Shown: positions 25,011 to 34,086, counted from the stretch's first letter. The stretch is 64,000 bases of DNA from Phycisphaerae bacterium (GCA_030432255.1 JAUIHS010000002.1:62001-126000), one strand, 5' to 3'. Notes: generated from the sequence alone by a model not told the origin. Program-made: numbers and translations.

Positions 25011-26267
25011 TCAGGAACACATTGCGCCCCAGTTGGCGAGAACCTCATTCAGGTCATCGAAGTCCACCGTGCCACTCTCGTCCACGTCGCCGGCAGGACC
25101 ACTCGTGCCCCAGTTGCCGAGGACCTCGTTGAGATCGTCGAAGTCCACCATGCCGTCGCCCGTCGCATCGCCGGGGCACATCGGATCCACCTCTTCGCCG
25201 AAGTGCCAGTCAATGCTCGACTCGAAGAAGATGTCCGCATCCGTGATCACGCCGTGCGTGGGGCCGGGGGCGCCGCGGCCGGCACTGGCGTACATCACCT
25301 CGCGCACGACGCCGCGACCGCACTCATAGGTACCCTCGCCGATGGCCTCGCGTGTGGCGAACGTGTAGAAGATCGCGCTCGTGGATGTCACCGCGAAGTT
25401 GGTTGCCGAGTCGCGGAACTGCACCCAGATGTCGACGGTCTCCGTGTCGTAGTCGGCAGCCATCTCACCCATCCACACCAGCTCGAGCGTGTAGTCGTCG
25501 CTCGTCGATGCGATGCCGTCGAAACCCGCCTGGGTGATCTCAAGCATCGCGACGTCATCCGCCGCAAGCGTGCGCTGCACTTCGTTGTTGAAAGTGCCCT
25601 GCACCATCACCGCCTCGGTGTCATTCGGGTAGGAACCGGAGGAGGCCGCGACTTCCTGCGAGCCGATATTCGTGAACGTGTTCGGGCGGAAGTACGTCGT
25701 GACATCCGCGGTCGCAGGTTTCGTGAATGGGTTGTCCGACAGGTTGCGCCAGTTGAGGTTGATGTCATCACCACGGGCATCATCGGATGTGCCGCGAACC
25801 CCGTCGCCGCCCGTTGCGAGGTCCCATGAGGCGTTGCCTCCCTGCCGGGCATTGGCGTAGTCGCGCTCGGGTTGTGTGAGTCCCATGATGGCGCCGAGGT
25901 TGGGGTGCGCCAGTCCGAGGGCGTGACCCATCTCGTGCAGCATGACGGACTCGAAGTCGTAGAACGTGAAGGGCATGCCGACGGTGCTGCCGTCAACGAG
26001 ATTCGCGGTTGTGACACCCTGGCCGTTGATCGTGTCGATCACGTTCTGGATCGCCTGAAGGCCAAGCGCGTCGAAGTCGCCCGCCTTCGCGGCCACAGTG
26101 ATGGTCAAAGTTCCGCCCGGCGGATCAAAGGGGTCGTAGCCGTTCTGGTGCATGATCACGTCGTCGCCGAAGGACGACCCCGCGAAGATGAACGTTCCGG
26201 CGTGGGCGGAGGCGGCGAGTATTGCGGCGGCGGTCATCGTGCCAATCAGGGTCAGTCCGGACGTCAT
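25011..26267 (-). CDS. Secreted matrixin-like zinc metalloprotease with dockerin-like tail
   Basis: 418 residues from the ATG at 26267 (AGGAG 6 bases upstream). Signal peptide LIGTMTAAAILAASAHA. The zinc motif HExxHxxGxxH is present (HEMGHALGLAH, with VML before it), followed by an IMG turn that can supply the Met-turn. The middle has FN-rich beta domains without a known match. The C-terminus carries two dockerin-like repeats (GDATGDGMVDFDDLN.VL.NW and GDVDESGTVDFDDLN.VLANW). It is probably an exported or surface protease, with autolysis or processing unknown. It converges with the OYE gene. Confidence 0.87.
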   Translation of the reverse strand: MTSGLTLIGTMTAAAILAASAHAGTFIFAGSSFGDDVIMHQNGYDPFDPPGGTLTITVAAKAGDFDALGLQAIQNVIDTINGQGVTTANLVDGSTVGMPFTFYDFESVMLHEMGHALGLAHPNLGAIMGLTQPERDYANARQGGNASWDLATGGDGVRGTSDDARGDDINLNWRNLSDNPFTKPATADVTTYFRPNTFTNIGSQEVAASSGSYPNDTEAVMVQGTFNNEVQRTLAADDVAMLEITQAGFDGIASTSDDYTLELVWMGEMAADYDTETVDIWVQFRDSATNFAVTSTSAIFYTFATREAIGEGTYECGRGVVREVMYASAGRGAPGPTHGVITDADIFFESSIDWHFGEEVDPMCPGDATGDGMVDFDDLNEVLGNWGTSGPAGDVDESGTVDFDDLNEVLANWGAMCS

Positions 26268-26438
26268 GAGATCTCCTCTCATCAGGTGGGGTGGTGTCAG
26301 GGCAAAGGCCCCCCATGATCCGGTTGCAGCCGCGCAGCTTCAAGCATCTCTCTCCATCTTCACACATCTCATCCCCGTCGCACGCGACTCCGGTCCGATC
26401 TGGCCGATTCCCCTTCCGGCCCGTAGAATGTCCGCCCC

Positions 26439-27794
26439 ATGCTGGACGCCCTGCTCCCCATACCGGCCCAGGTCTTTGTCGGCGCCATTGTCGTGGTGGT
26501 CATGATCCACGTGATCCTGGGCACCATCCCGCTCTACATCTACTTCGAGCGGAAGATTTCGGCGTATATCCAGGACCGCCTCGGTCCCAACCGGACCGGT
26601 TTCGACCTCGGTCTGCCGTGGCTGCGTGACACCGTTTTCAAGCGGTTCGGCTTCTGGGGTCTCGGTCAGTCACTGGCGGACGGCCTGAAGTTCATCCTGA
26701 AGGAAGACTACATGCCGCGGGGGGCCGACAAGTGGCTCTTCACGCTGGCACCGGTGGTCTCGGTGATTCCCGCCTTCATCGGGTGGGCGGTACTGCCGTG
26801 GGGCGGCTACGTTGATGTGGACGCGATCATCATCGGCGGCGAGACGATCGTCGAGTCGGGGCGGGCTCTTGTGGCAGTCGCCAACATCAACATCGGCTTC
26901 GTCTACCTGATCGCGGTCGCATCGCTGGGTGTCTACGGCGTGACGCTGGGTGGTTGGGCCTCGAACAACAAGTACTCGTTCCTCGGCGGTCTTCGCGCCT
27001 CGGCGGGCATGATCTCCTACGAGATCCCCCTCGGCCTGGCCATCCTCGCGATGATCCTGGTGACGGGATCCGTGCTTCCCAGCGCCATCGTCGAACACCA
27101 GATCCAGCACGGCTGGCTTGTCCTGTCGCAGCCACTCGCGCTCATTCTCTTCTATACGTGCATCCTCGCAGAGGCGAACCGAGCACCATTCGACAACGCC
27201 GAAGCCGAGCAGGAACTCGTCGGCGGGTACCACACCGAGTACTCCGCGATGCGCTTTGCGCTCTTCTTCCTCGCCGAGTACGCTCACATGGTCACATCGT
27301 CGGCCTTCTGCGTGCTCCTCTTCTTCGGCGGCTACCACCTGCCCTTCATCGGACTCACCGATCCCGCGGCGACCGGCATCCTCGCCGTCCTCACGAAGAT
27401 CTCCGTCTTCTACGGCAAAGTTGTCCTCTCGATCTGCTTCATGATGCTGGTCCGCTGGACGATCCCGCGTATCCGGTACGACCAGGTGCTGAAACTCGCG
27501 TGGCAGTCACTCATTCCGATCGGGATGGTGCTGGTCGTGAGCATGGCGATCATGGTGTTCCTGCAGTGGACGGCCCCGTGGCAGATGCTGATCCTCAACA
27601 TCGCCCTGATCGCCATCCTGATGTGGATCGCCCCCTTCATGCCGAAGGCCGACGTGAACCGCCGCGTCCCGATGGCCGGCTCCCGCTTCAACCCGCTCCC
27701 CGGCGAAGAGGTGAGCACCGCACCGACGGATCCCGTGGCGCTGGATGATCACGGCCTGCCGCGAGATGAAGAGGAACTGGTTTCGGTTCATTAG
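26439..27794 (+). CDS. nuoH: NADH-quinone oxidoreductase subunit H, solitary
   Basis: 451 residues with about nine membrane helices, the complex I subunit at the joint of the membrane and peripheral arms. Family motifs are visible: YFERKISAYIQDRLGPNR, GLGQSLADGLKF.LKED, EIPLGLA, AEANRAPFDNAEAEQELV.GYHTEYS and MLVRWT.PRIRYDQ. It is longer than E. coli NuoH (about 325), with extra residues in the loop around residues 120-150 and a hydrophilic C-terminal tail. No other nuo gene is in the window, which is unusual because nuoH normally sits between nuoG and nuoI. Confidence 0.94.
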   Translation: MLDALLPIPAQVFVGAIVVVVMIHVILGTIPLYIYFERKISAYIQDRLGPNRTGFDLGLPWLRDTVFKRFGFWGLGQSLADGLKFILKEDYMPRGADKWLFTLAPVVSVIPAFIGWAVLPWGGYVDVDAIIIGGETIVESGRALVAVANINIGFVYLIAVASLGVYGVTLGGWASNNKYSFLGGLRASAGMISYEIPLGLAILAMILVTGSVLPSAIVEHQIQHGWLVLSQPLALILFYTCILAEANRAPFDNAEAEQELVGGYHTEYSAMRFALFFLAEYAHMVTSSAFCVLLFFGGYHLPFIGLTDPAATGILAVLTKISVFYGKVVLSICFMMLVRWTIPRIRYDQVLKLAWQSLIPIGMVLVVSMAIMVFLQWTAPWQMLILNIALIAILMWIAPFMPKADVNRRVPMAGSRFNPLPGEEVSTAPTDPVALDDHGLPRDEEELVSVH

Positions 27795-28197
27795 TGGTGG
27801 CTGGTAGCTGGTAGCTGGTAACTGGTGGCTGGCTCATTGGAGCGGCCCATGAATGGCGGACGGCCGGTGCCACCGCCATCCTGGCGGTGGTGAGCACAGC
27901 AACCACACTGCAACACGCATGCGACATCAGGCGCGGACGATGTGACGCGATGCGTGCGGAGGAGCTTGAAGCTTGCAGCTTGGCGCACGCGGGGAACCAT
28001 CGCTCCCCGCACCACCAAACGTGCGAAGCACGCCCTGTCCGAAGGACAGGTCCTGCGCAGCCTGGGGTGAAACCCCAGGAACGATGTGACACCGTCCGCG
28101 CCTGATATCGCTTGGATGTTGCAGTGACGTTGCTGTTCTCCACTGCTCAGAGAGCAGTGGCACCTCTCCCCGCTCCCCGCTCCCCGCTCCCCGCACC
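27795..28197 (+). repeat. 403-bp hairpin-rich composite element between heptamer arrays
   Basis: Left array: GGTAGCT, GGTAGCT, GGTAACT, GGTGGCT. Right array: CTCCCCG four times. Between them a long imperfect inverted repeat (27890-27945 with 28086-28141, about 80 percent matched) encloses several perfect hairpins: CCACCGCC/GGCGGTGG (27870-27890), CCTGTCC-GAA-GGACAGG (28034-28050), CCTGGGGT-GAA-ACCCCAGG (28061-28079) and CCACTGCTC-AGA-GAGCAGTGG (28140-28160). Several hairpins close on GAA. It lies between converging nuoH and MCE genes. It could be a structured RNA or a nested REP-like mobile repeat. Confidence 0.7.
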
Positions 28198-29478
28198 TCA
28201 ATCCTCAACCAGCTCACGGATGAACGCATCCTCCGCGTCGCGGTACTGTTCGAAGGACTCATTCAACAGCGAAAGCAGCTCTTCAACAGAGGCATCGCGC
28301 CCGGCGGATGCACCGTCCATCGCGCTGATTGCCTGCAACGCATCGGCAACCACGCGCAGGTCCGAGACGGCGCCGGCGTAGCGGCGGGCCGACTCGTACA
28401 GGAGTTCGTGCTCCAGTTCCTGCGTGTCCGGACGGAACAGGAGACGCCACGGTGTCCGGCGGATCTCGATCGTGGCTTCACGCATCTCCGCCGCGGCGAT
28501 CCGCGCGCTGGCCATCGTGGCCCGGATATTGGGCGTCTGCTCCGTGAACAACTGGTCGACACGGTTCAATGACTCGGAGGCGCGCGTGACCGCGGCTTCG
28601 CCTTCGTTCATGAGTGACAGCAATGTCTCGCGTCCTTCGGTATTGAGCGATTCCGCAAGCTCGCGGGTCTCTTTGGAGACGGCGCGGGCGTTCTCGACGG
28701 TCTCGTCGATGCGGCCCTTGTTGTCATCAATGACAGCGCGGCCTCGATCGATCAGGTCGCGGAGTTCGTCCAGTCGCGCCTGGGCGGACGCGGTGATCTG
28801 TGGCACAGAATCCATGACCTCATCAACGCGGTCGGCCCAGTTGGTGTAGCGTCCCTTGATGTCTTCGGAGATGTCACGGGCGTTGGCGGTGGTGTCGCGC
28901 GAATTGCGGATGGCGGCCCGTATGGCTTCGATATCGGCGTCGTCAAACTTGTTGAGAATGCCGTCGACCCTCGCTGTGATGTTCTTGGTTTCCGCGATGA
29001 TCGAGCGTACGTCCATCGCCTGTTCATTGCCGTAGCCCGCCTGGGCGAGGAGTGCTGGCGGTGCGAGTTGTCCGTCGAGGTGCTCGTCGTCGCCGAGAGC
29101 GTCGCCGGTTCCGACACCGATGATGTTGATCGTGCTCTGCGAGCCGAGCAGCGGACGCTCGAGGAAGACCTCGGCATCCTTGCGCAGCGGGACCGTGTCC
29201 TTGATGCGAAGAATGACGCGCACCTGGTCCGGGTCGCCGGTGCCGGACTCGGCAACAAACCCGATGGACCACACGGTCCCGACGGGTTGACCGCCGAGCT
29301 TGACGGCTGATCCGGTCTGCAGCCCCGGGGCACCGACGCGCAGCGGGAAGCGCACCTCGTAGCGGCGCGTGCCGAGAATCTCGACACTGTTGGCCAGCAC
29401 GATGATGGTCACGGCCGCGAGCACGATCGCTCCGATCACCAGGATGCCCGCCTTGACATTGTTTCGCTGTGGATTCAT
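28198..29478 (-). CDS. MCE-family lipid-transport substrate-binding protein (MlaD-like)
   Basis: 426 residues. One N-terminal membrane helix (AGILVIGAIVLAAVTIIVLAN), then an MCE domain (about 38-120: YEVRFPLRVGAPGLQTGSAVKLGGQPVG.V), then a long alpha-helical C-terminal region of about 280 residues rich in charged heptads. MCE proteins form hexameric rings or tubes that move phospholipids between membranes, working with an MlaE permease and MlaF ATPase. Its start overlaps the ATPase stop by 4 bases. The stop codon merges into a heptamer array. A permease gene is not next to it. Confidence 0.9.
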   Translation of the reverse strand: MNPQRNNVKAGILVIGAIVLAAVTIIVLANSVEILGTRRYEVRFPLRVGAPGLQTGSAVKLGGQPVGTVWSIGFVAESGTGDPDQVRVILRIKDTVPLRKDAEVFLERPLLGSQSTINIIGVGTGDALGDDEHLDGQLAPPALLAQAGYGNEQAMDVRSIIAETKNITARVDGILNKFDDADIEAIRAAIRNSRDTTANARDISEDIKGRYTNWADRVDEVMDSVPQITASAQARLDELRDLIDRGRAVIDDNKGRIDETVENARAVSKETRELAESLNTEGRETLLSLMNEGEAAVTRASESLNRVDQLFTEQTPNIRATMASARIAAAEMREATIEIRRTPWRLLFRPDTQELEHELLYESARRYAGAVSDLRVVADALQAISAMDGASAGRDASVEELLSLLNESFEQYRDAEDAFIRELVED

Positions 29479-30407
29479 GTGCTCTCGTCCGTCAGATCAT
29501 CATCTGGCTGCCCCGACGACGCCACCTTGGAACGCGTCGTCACGACGGAAGGGATGTCAAAGTCAATGGGACCGCCGAAGAGGTCTTCTTCGAAGTTGGT
29601 TGATGTGCGCCGTTCGGTGATGGGGCCGACGGCGTCGCCGCGAAGAAACTGTCGGATCAGCCGATCCGTTTCGCTCATCCCCTCTGCCGCGTCGGCATCG
29701 GTATCCCGCATCCGTTCGAAGTACTCGCGCTTCTCGACGACCAGCATGCGGCCGGCGTCCAGCATGGCCATGCGATCCGCGATCGCGAAGGCGGAGTCCA
29801 TCTCGTGCGTGACGACGACGCTGGTGACGCCGAGGTTGGATGAGAGATTGATGATGAGTTGATCGATCTCGGCGCTGGTCACGGGGTCCAGCCCTGCGGA
29901 GGGTTCATCGTAGAAGAGGATCCGCGGGTCGAGCGCCATGGCACGCGCGAGGCCGGCGCGCTTCTTCATGCCGCCTGAGATCTGGCTGGGATACTTCCCC
30001 GCATGTTCGCGCAGGCCGACCAGTTCGAGCTTGATCTTCACCTGGATCTGGATGATCTCGGGTGTGAGATCGGTGTGCTCCTGCAGGGGCAGCGCGACGT
30101 TCTGGGCGAGTGTCATGGAGTTGAAGAGGGCGCCCGACTGGAAGAGGATGCCGAACTTCTTGCGGATCCCGTTGAGATCCGTCTCGCACATGCCGCAGAT
30201 GTTGCTGCCGAAGAGTTCAACCGAGCCTTCCTCCGGCGTCAGGCTCCCGATCATGCAGCGCAGCAGGGTGGACTTGCCGGAGCCGGACCCCCCCATGATG
30301 ACCATCGTCTCGCCCGGCATGACGTCCAGATTCACGCCGGACAGGACCGTGCGCCCGTCAAATCGCTTGACCAGATCACGCACGCGGATGACGGGGTCCT
30401 TGGGCAT
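29475..30407 (-). CDS. ABC transporter ATP-binding protein (MlaF-like)
   Basis: 310 residues. Walker A GGSGSGKST (39-47), signature ISGGMKKR, Walker B ILFYDEP and the switch His in VVTHEMDS are present. FRKKFGILFQSGALFNSMT-like wording places it in the MlaF subgroup that powers MCE phospholipid transport. Compared with typical MlaF (about 270 residues) it has an added acidic C-terminal tail of about 50 residues. It is translationally coupled to the MCE gene downstream. The upstream neighbour is a divergent ZIP transporter, so the MlaE permease must lie elsewhere. Confidence 0.92.
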   Translation of the reverse strand: MPKDPVIRVRDLVKRFDGRTVLSGVNLDVMPGETMVIMGGSGSGKSTLLRCMIGSLTPEEGSVELFGSNICGMCETDLNGIRKKFGILFQSGALFNSMTLAQNVALPLQEHTDLTPEIIQIQVKIKLELVGLREHAGKYPSQISGGMKKRAGLARAMALDPRILFYDEPSAGLDPVTSAEIDQLIINLSSNLGVTSVVVTHEMDSAFAIADRMAMLDAGRMLVVEKREYFERMRDTDADAAEGMSETDRLIRQFLRGDAVGPITERRTSTNFEEDLFGGPIDFDIPSVVTTRSKVASSGQPDDDLTDEST

Positions 30408-30507
30408 ACTCGAAGAATGTACTTGCGACCGGGTCTCATCGCCAGCAGGGCATCAGCCGGCATAACCTGCGGAGGACTGAAGACGCGGCCGCCCCGCGGC
30501 CGATGTC

Positions 30508-31317
30508 ATGTCCGCAAAGGATGCGCATTTCATGCCGGAAGAGATGACCCTCACCAGCCTGCTGCTGATCACCTTTCTGTACGCCGCGGCGACCGACCTC
30601 GCCACCGGCCTCGGTGCGGTCCCCTTCTTCTTCGTCCGCAACGTCAGCAGCCGGCTCAGCGGCGCGATGACGGCGATGGCCGCGGGCATGATGATCAGCG
30701 CCAGCCTCGTGCAACTCGTGGGCGAGGCCCTTGAACTGGCGCCCGGCATCCGGGTCTGGGAGGTTGCCGCGGGACTTCTCGCGGGTGCTGCGTTCTATCT
30801 CGTCCTGGCGCGTTTCGGCCACAACGAGCGCTTCGACATCGCCAACCTGAGGAAGCGTGGCGGTTCGGGCGCGCTGATGATCGTGCTGGCGATGACGATC
30901 CACTCGTTCCCGGAGGGTGCCGCGGTGGGCGTGGCATTCGCGGAGTCGCATCACTCCAACTCGCTGTCCTTCGGGCTGAATATCTCACTGGCGATTGCGG
31001 TGCACAACATCCCGGAGGGCCTGGCGATAGCGATCGCACTGCGAGCCCGCGGCATTTCGACCTGGGCGTGCGTCGGCTGGGCAATCTTCTCGTCACTGCC
31101 ACAGCCAATCGCAGCGCCACCCGCGGCGTGGGCGGTGTGGCTCGTCGAACCGTTGTTGCCGGCGGGCATGGCGTTCGCCGCGGGCGCGATGATGTACCTG
31201 GTGATTGACGAGCTGATGCCGGATGCGCGCGAGAAGGCGGGCGGGCGGGTGACAGCAGTCGCCTGCATTGCGGGCATTGTGTTGATGATCGTACTGGGGC
31301 GGGTGTTTGCGTTCTGA
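30508..31317 (+). CDS. ZIP-family divalent metal transporter
   Basis: 269 residues from the ATG at 30508; a second ATG at 30532, preceded by AAAGGA, is also a good start. About eight membrane helices. The metal-path motifs of the ZIP family are present: HSFPEG (residues 132-137, helix 4) and HNIPEG (166-171, helix 5). A His/Asn stretch (ESHHSNS) lies between them. It probably brings zinc or iron into the cytoplasm. It is divergent from the ABC ATPase, with about 100 bases for both promoters. Its stop is followed at once by a heptamer array. Confidence 0.93.
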   Translation: MSAKDAHFMPEEMTLTSLLLITFLYAAATDLATGLGAVPFFFVRNVSSRLSGAMTAMAAGMMISASLVQLVGEALELAPGIRVWEVAAGLLAGAAFYLVLARFGHNERFDIANLRKRGGSGALMIVLAMTIHSFPEGAAVGVAFAESHHSNSLSFGLNISLAIAVHNIPEGLAIAIALRARGISTWACVGWAIFSSLPQPIAAPPAAWAVWLVEPLLPAGMAFAAGAMMYLVIDELMPDAREKAGGRVTAVACIAGIVLMIVLGRVFAF

Positions 31318-31320
31318 GGG

Positions 31321-31437
31321 AGTCAGGGAACAGGGATCAGGGAACAGGGATGAGTGGTGGAGTGCCTTCGGCAGCTCCTCAGGTCTTGTGCCAAAGGCAC
31401 TCCTCCACTCCTCCCTCCTCCCTGTTCCCTGCCCCCC
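31321..31437 (+). repeat. Composite element: inverted heptamer arrays around a palindrome core
   Basis: Left CAGGGAA, CAGGGAT, CAGGGAA, CAGGGAT; core GGAGTGCCTTCGGCA ... TGCCAAAGGCACTCC with GCTCCTC; right arm inverted (CTCCCTGTTCCCTG). It lies between converging ZIP and fusA genes. Confidence 0.7.
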
Positions 31438-31442
31438 CCAAG

Positions 31443-31470
31443 AAAAAACCCCACGACCGGAGTCGTGGGG
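31443..31470 (-). terminator. Intrinsic terminator of fusA
   Basis: On minus: nine-bp stem CCCCACGAC/GTCGTGGGG (31470-31462 with 31457-31449), loop of 4 and then TTTTTT, 35 bases after the fusA stop. Confidence 0.9.
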
Positions 31471-31504
31471 CACTGGTTTCCTGGTTGTCGATCGTCCCGC
31501 AGGA

Positions 31505-33613
31505 TCACACGCCGGCGGCGGTGACTTCCTTGACCATGTTGGGCGGGAGCGGGCGGTACTCGAGGGGCTCCATCGTGGAGGTGGCACGTCCCTGGGTCAG
31601 GGAGCGGAGGACCGTCGTGTAGCCGAACATCTCGGAGAGCGGCACCTCGGCGGTGATGAGGCGGGTGTTACCACGCTCCTCGGTGCCGGTGATCATGCCG
31701 CGGCGGGAGGAGACGTCACCGGTCACGGAGCCGATGTACTCATCGGGTGTGGTGATGACGACCTTCATGACGGGCTCGAGCAGGGTGATGCCGGCCTTAT
31801 GGCAGGCTTCGATGAGCGCGAGTCGACCGGCCTGTTCGAAGGCGACCTGCGAGGAGTCGACGGCGTGGGAGGAGCCATCGACGAGGGTGGCCTTGAAGTT
31901 GATGAGCGGGTAGCCGGCCATGACGCCTGAGACGGCGGTCTGACGGATACCGACTTCGACGGAGGGGATGAATTCCTTCGGGATGGAGCCGCCGACGATC
32001 TTGTTCTCGAAGGCGATGTTGTCCTTGAAGTTGAGGCCGGCTTCTTCGGCCTGGGCTTCGGTGAAGGGCTCGAGGTTGATCGTACAGTCGCCGAACTGGC
32101 CTCGACCACCGGTCTGCTTGACGAACTTGCCTCGCACTTCGGTTGCGGTTCCGGTGATGGCCTCGCGATAGGAGACGCGGGGCTTGCCGACCTCGACGTT
32201 GATCTTCATATCGCGGAGAAGCTTGTTCTTGATGATCTCGAGGTGGAGCTCACCCATGCCGGCGATGATGGTCTGCCCGGTTTCCTCGTCGTAGACGGAG
32301 CGGAAGCTGGGGTCCTCGCGGCGGATGGTCACGAGAGCGTCGCCGAGTTTGCGCTTGTCGTCGGCGGTCTTGGGCTCGATGGACATGGAGATCACCGGTT
32401 CGGGGAAGACCATGCGTTCGAGCAGGATGGGATCGTTGGGGTCGCAGAGTGAGTCACCAGTGAAGGAGTCCTTGAGGCCGATGACGGCGACGATCTGGCC
32501 GGCGTGCGCCTCGTCGAGCGGGATGCGCTCCTTGGCGTGCATTTCGAACATGCGGCTGATGATCTCGCGCTTGCCGTTCGCGGAGTTGAGGGATCGCTCG
32601 CCCTTCTTGACCACGCCGGAGTAGACGCGCATGTAGGTGAGGTCGCCGTGCGAGTCGGAGACCACCTTGAAGACGAGTGCCGAGAAGGGCGCACTGGTGT
32701 TGCTCGGGCGCGACATCTTGACCTCGGGGTCCTTGGGATCGGTGCCCTGGGTCGGCGGCACTTCGTCGGGAGCCGGCAGGTAGTCAATGACACCGTCCAG
32801 CAGACGCTGCACGCCGATGTTCTTCAGGGCGGAGCCGGTGAAGACGGCGGTGCACTCGCGGGAGATGACACCCTTGCGGATGGCGGCCTTGAGCTCGGCC
32901 TCGGTGGGATCCTCTTCCATGAGGACCTTCTCCATCAGGCTGTCGTCGTAGTTGCAGGCGGCCTCGATCATCTCGTGGCGGTGGAGTGCTGCGAGTTCGG
33001 CAACGGATTCCGGGATCTCGCGCTCTTCGACCTTGGCGCCGAGTTCGGAGGCGTCGAAGTAATAGGCCTTCATCTTGACGAGGTCGACGATGCCTTCAAG
33101 GTTGTCGCCGAAGCCGATGGGGAGCTGCACGGCGATGGGGTTGGCGCCGAGACGCTCGCGGATGGAGTTGAAGCTGAATTCCCAGTCGGCACCCATCTTG
33201 TCCATCTTGTTGATGAAACAGATGCGGGGCACGCCGTAGCGTTCGGCCTGGCGCCACACGGTCTCGGACTGAGCCTCAACGCCTTCCTTGCCGTCGAAGA
33301 CGGCGACGGCACCGTCGAGCACACGCATGGAACGCTCCACCTCGATGGTGAAGTCCACGTGGCCGGGGGTGTCGATGATGTTGATGGTGTAGTCGCGGCC
33401 GGCGTGGGTCCACGGGCAGGTGGTGGCGGCGGACTGAATGGTGATGCCGCGATCCTGTTCTTCCTGGAGGAAGTCCATGGTTGCGGTGCCTTCGTGCACC
33501 TCACCCAGCTTGTAGTTCTTGCCGGTGTAGAAGAGGATGCGTTCGGTGACAGTGGTCTTGCCGGCGTCGATGTGAGCGCAGATGCCGATGTTACGGAGAT
33601 GACTGAGATCCAT
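31505..33613 (-). CDS. fusA: Translation elongation factor G
   Basis: 702 residues from the ATG at 33613, chosen because GAGGA lies at the right distance; the ATG at 33619 is too close to it. This GTPase drives translocation of the ribosome. G1 is AHIDAGKT, switch II is in DTPGHVDF and G4 is NKMDK. Domains II to V follow, including the domain IV YREAITGTATE..GKFVKQTGGRGQFG. The full length is normal. It stands alone rather than in an str operon with rpsL/rpsG/tuf. The leader is long (about 440 bases) if the promoter at 34059 is used. Confidence 0.95.
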   Translation of the reverse strand: MDLSHLRNIGICAHIDAGKTTVTERILFYTGKNYKLGEVHEGTATMDFLQEEQDRGITIQSAATTCPWTHAGRDYTINIIDTPGHVDFTIEVERSMRVLDGAVAVFDGKEGVEAQSETVWRQAERYGVPRICFINKMDKMGADWEFSFNSIRERLGANPIAVQLPIGFGDNLEGIVDLVKMKAYYFDASELGAKVEEREIPESVAELAALHRHEMIEAACNYDDSLMEKVLMEEDPTEAELKAAIRKGVISRECTAVFTGSALKNIGVQRLLDGVIDYLPAPDEVPPTQGTDPKDPEVKMSRPSNTSAPFSALVFKVVSDSHGDLTYMRVYSGVVKKGERSLNSANGKREIISRMFEMHAKERIPLDEAHAGQIVAVIGLKDSFTGDSLCDPNDPILLERMVFPEPVISMSIEPKTADDKRKLGDALVTIRREDPSFRSVYDEETGQTIIAGMGELHLEIIKNKLLRDMKINVEVGKPRVSYREAITGTATEVRGKFVKQTGGRGQFGDCTINLEPFTEAQAEEAGLNFKDNIAFENKIVGGSIPKEFIPSVEVGIRQTAVSGVMAGYPLINFKATLVDGSSHAVDSSQVAFEQAGRLALIEACHKAGITLLEPVMKVVITTPDEYIGSVTGDVSSRRGMITGTEERGNTRLITAEVPLSEMFGYTTVLRSLTQGRATSTMEPLEYRPLPPNMVKEVTAAGV

Positions 33614-34058
33614 GATCATTCCTCTTCGTTCCGGGTTCCGAGCCCGGGGCTTGGGGTTCACGTTTCCGTGCGACGTTGCTGGTCGCACAGAGGCTGGGGT
33701 GATGTCTCTTGTTGCGTCAGCCGAACCGTTGATGGTGGTCGGTGACGTCGAATGAACTTGTGCTGCTTCGAGGCGGAGTCGGGAGGGTTGGAAAGACCCG
33801 GCTGATGCCGGTGCCCGGTCCGCGTGTTGTCTGATTCTTCCGGCGGGCCGCGTCAGGCCCCTTCCGGGATCACCTCAACAACGCGCCGGCCATGTCGTCT
33901 TTGTCATCCTGCTCCATGGCAACTCCACACTGGTTGTCATCCCGCTGATCACCAGCCCTGAGGCCCCCTTTGAGCAGGGCATGGCCGGCCGGCCGCGGGA
34001 CTCGGTCTGAAGGGACGATCGGCGTCGTCCGCCCGAGATTCCGATGGAATCCGGAGGA
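33614..34058 (-). other. Long fusA leader, no gene
   Basis: No supported ORF. It contains GC-rich inverted stretches, for example GGCCGGCCGGCC near 33980 and the CCGGCATCAGCCGGG region near 33800-33820 on minus, suggesting a folded 5' UTR or room for a small RNA. I recognise no known riboswitch or ribosomal-protein leader. Confidence 0.35.
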
Positions 34059-34086
34059 ATGCTAACAAAAGCAGGGGGAGGGTCAA
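34059..34086 (-). promoter_or_regulatory. Candidate promoter for fusA
   Basis: On minus: TTGACC (34086-34081), a 16-base spacer and TAGCAT (34064-34059). Confidence 0.45.

Noticed and set aside
28021-28079. tRNA or known riboswitch
   Set aside because: The hairpins have no T-arm consensus or acceptor pairing, and I could not match the arrangement to any riboswitch I know.
32504-33745. 413-residue open frame on plus
   Set aside because: Antisense shadow of fusA; the composition (His, Val, Asp-rich without domains) is typical of reverse-strand reading in GC-rich DNA.
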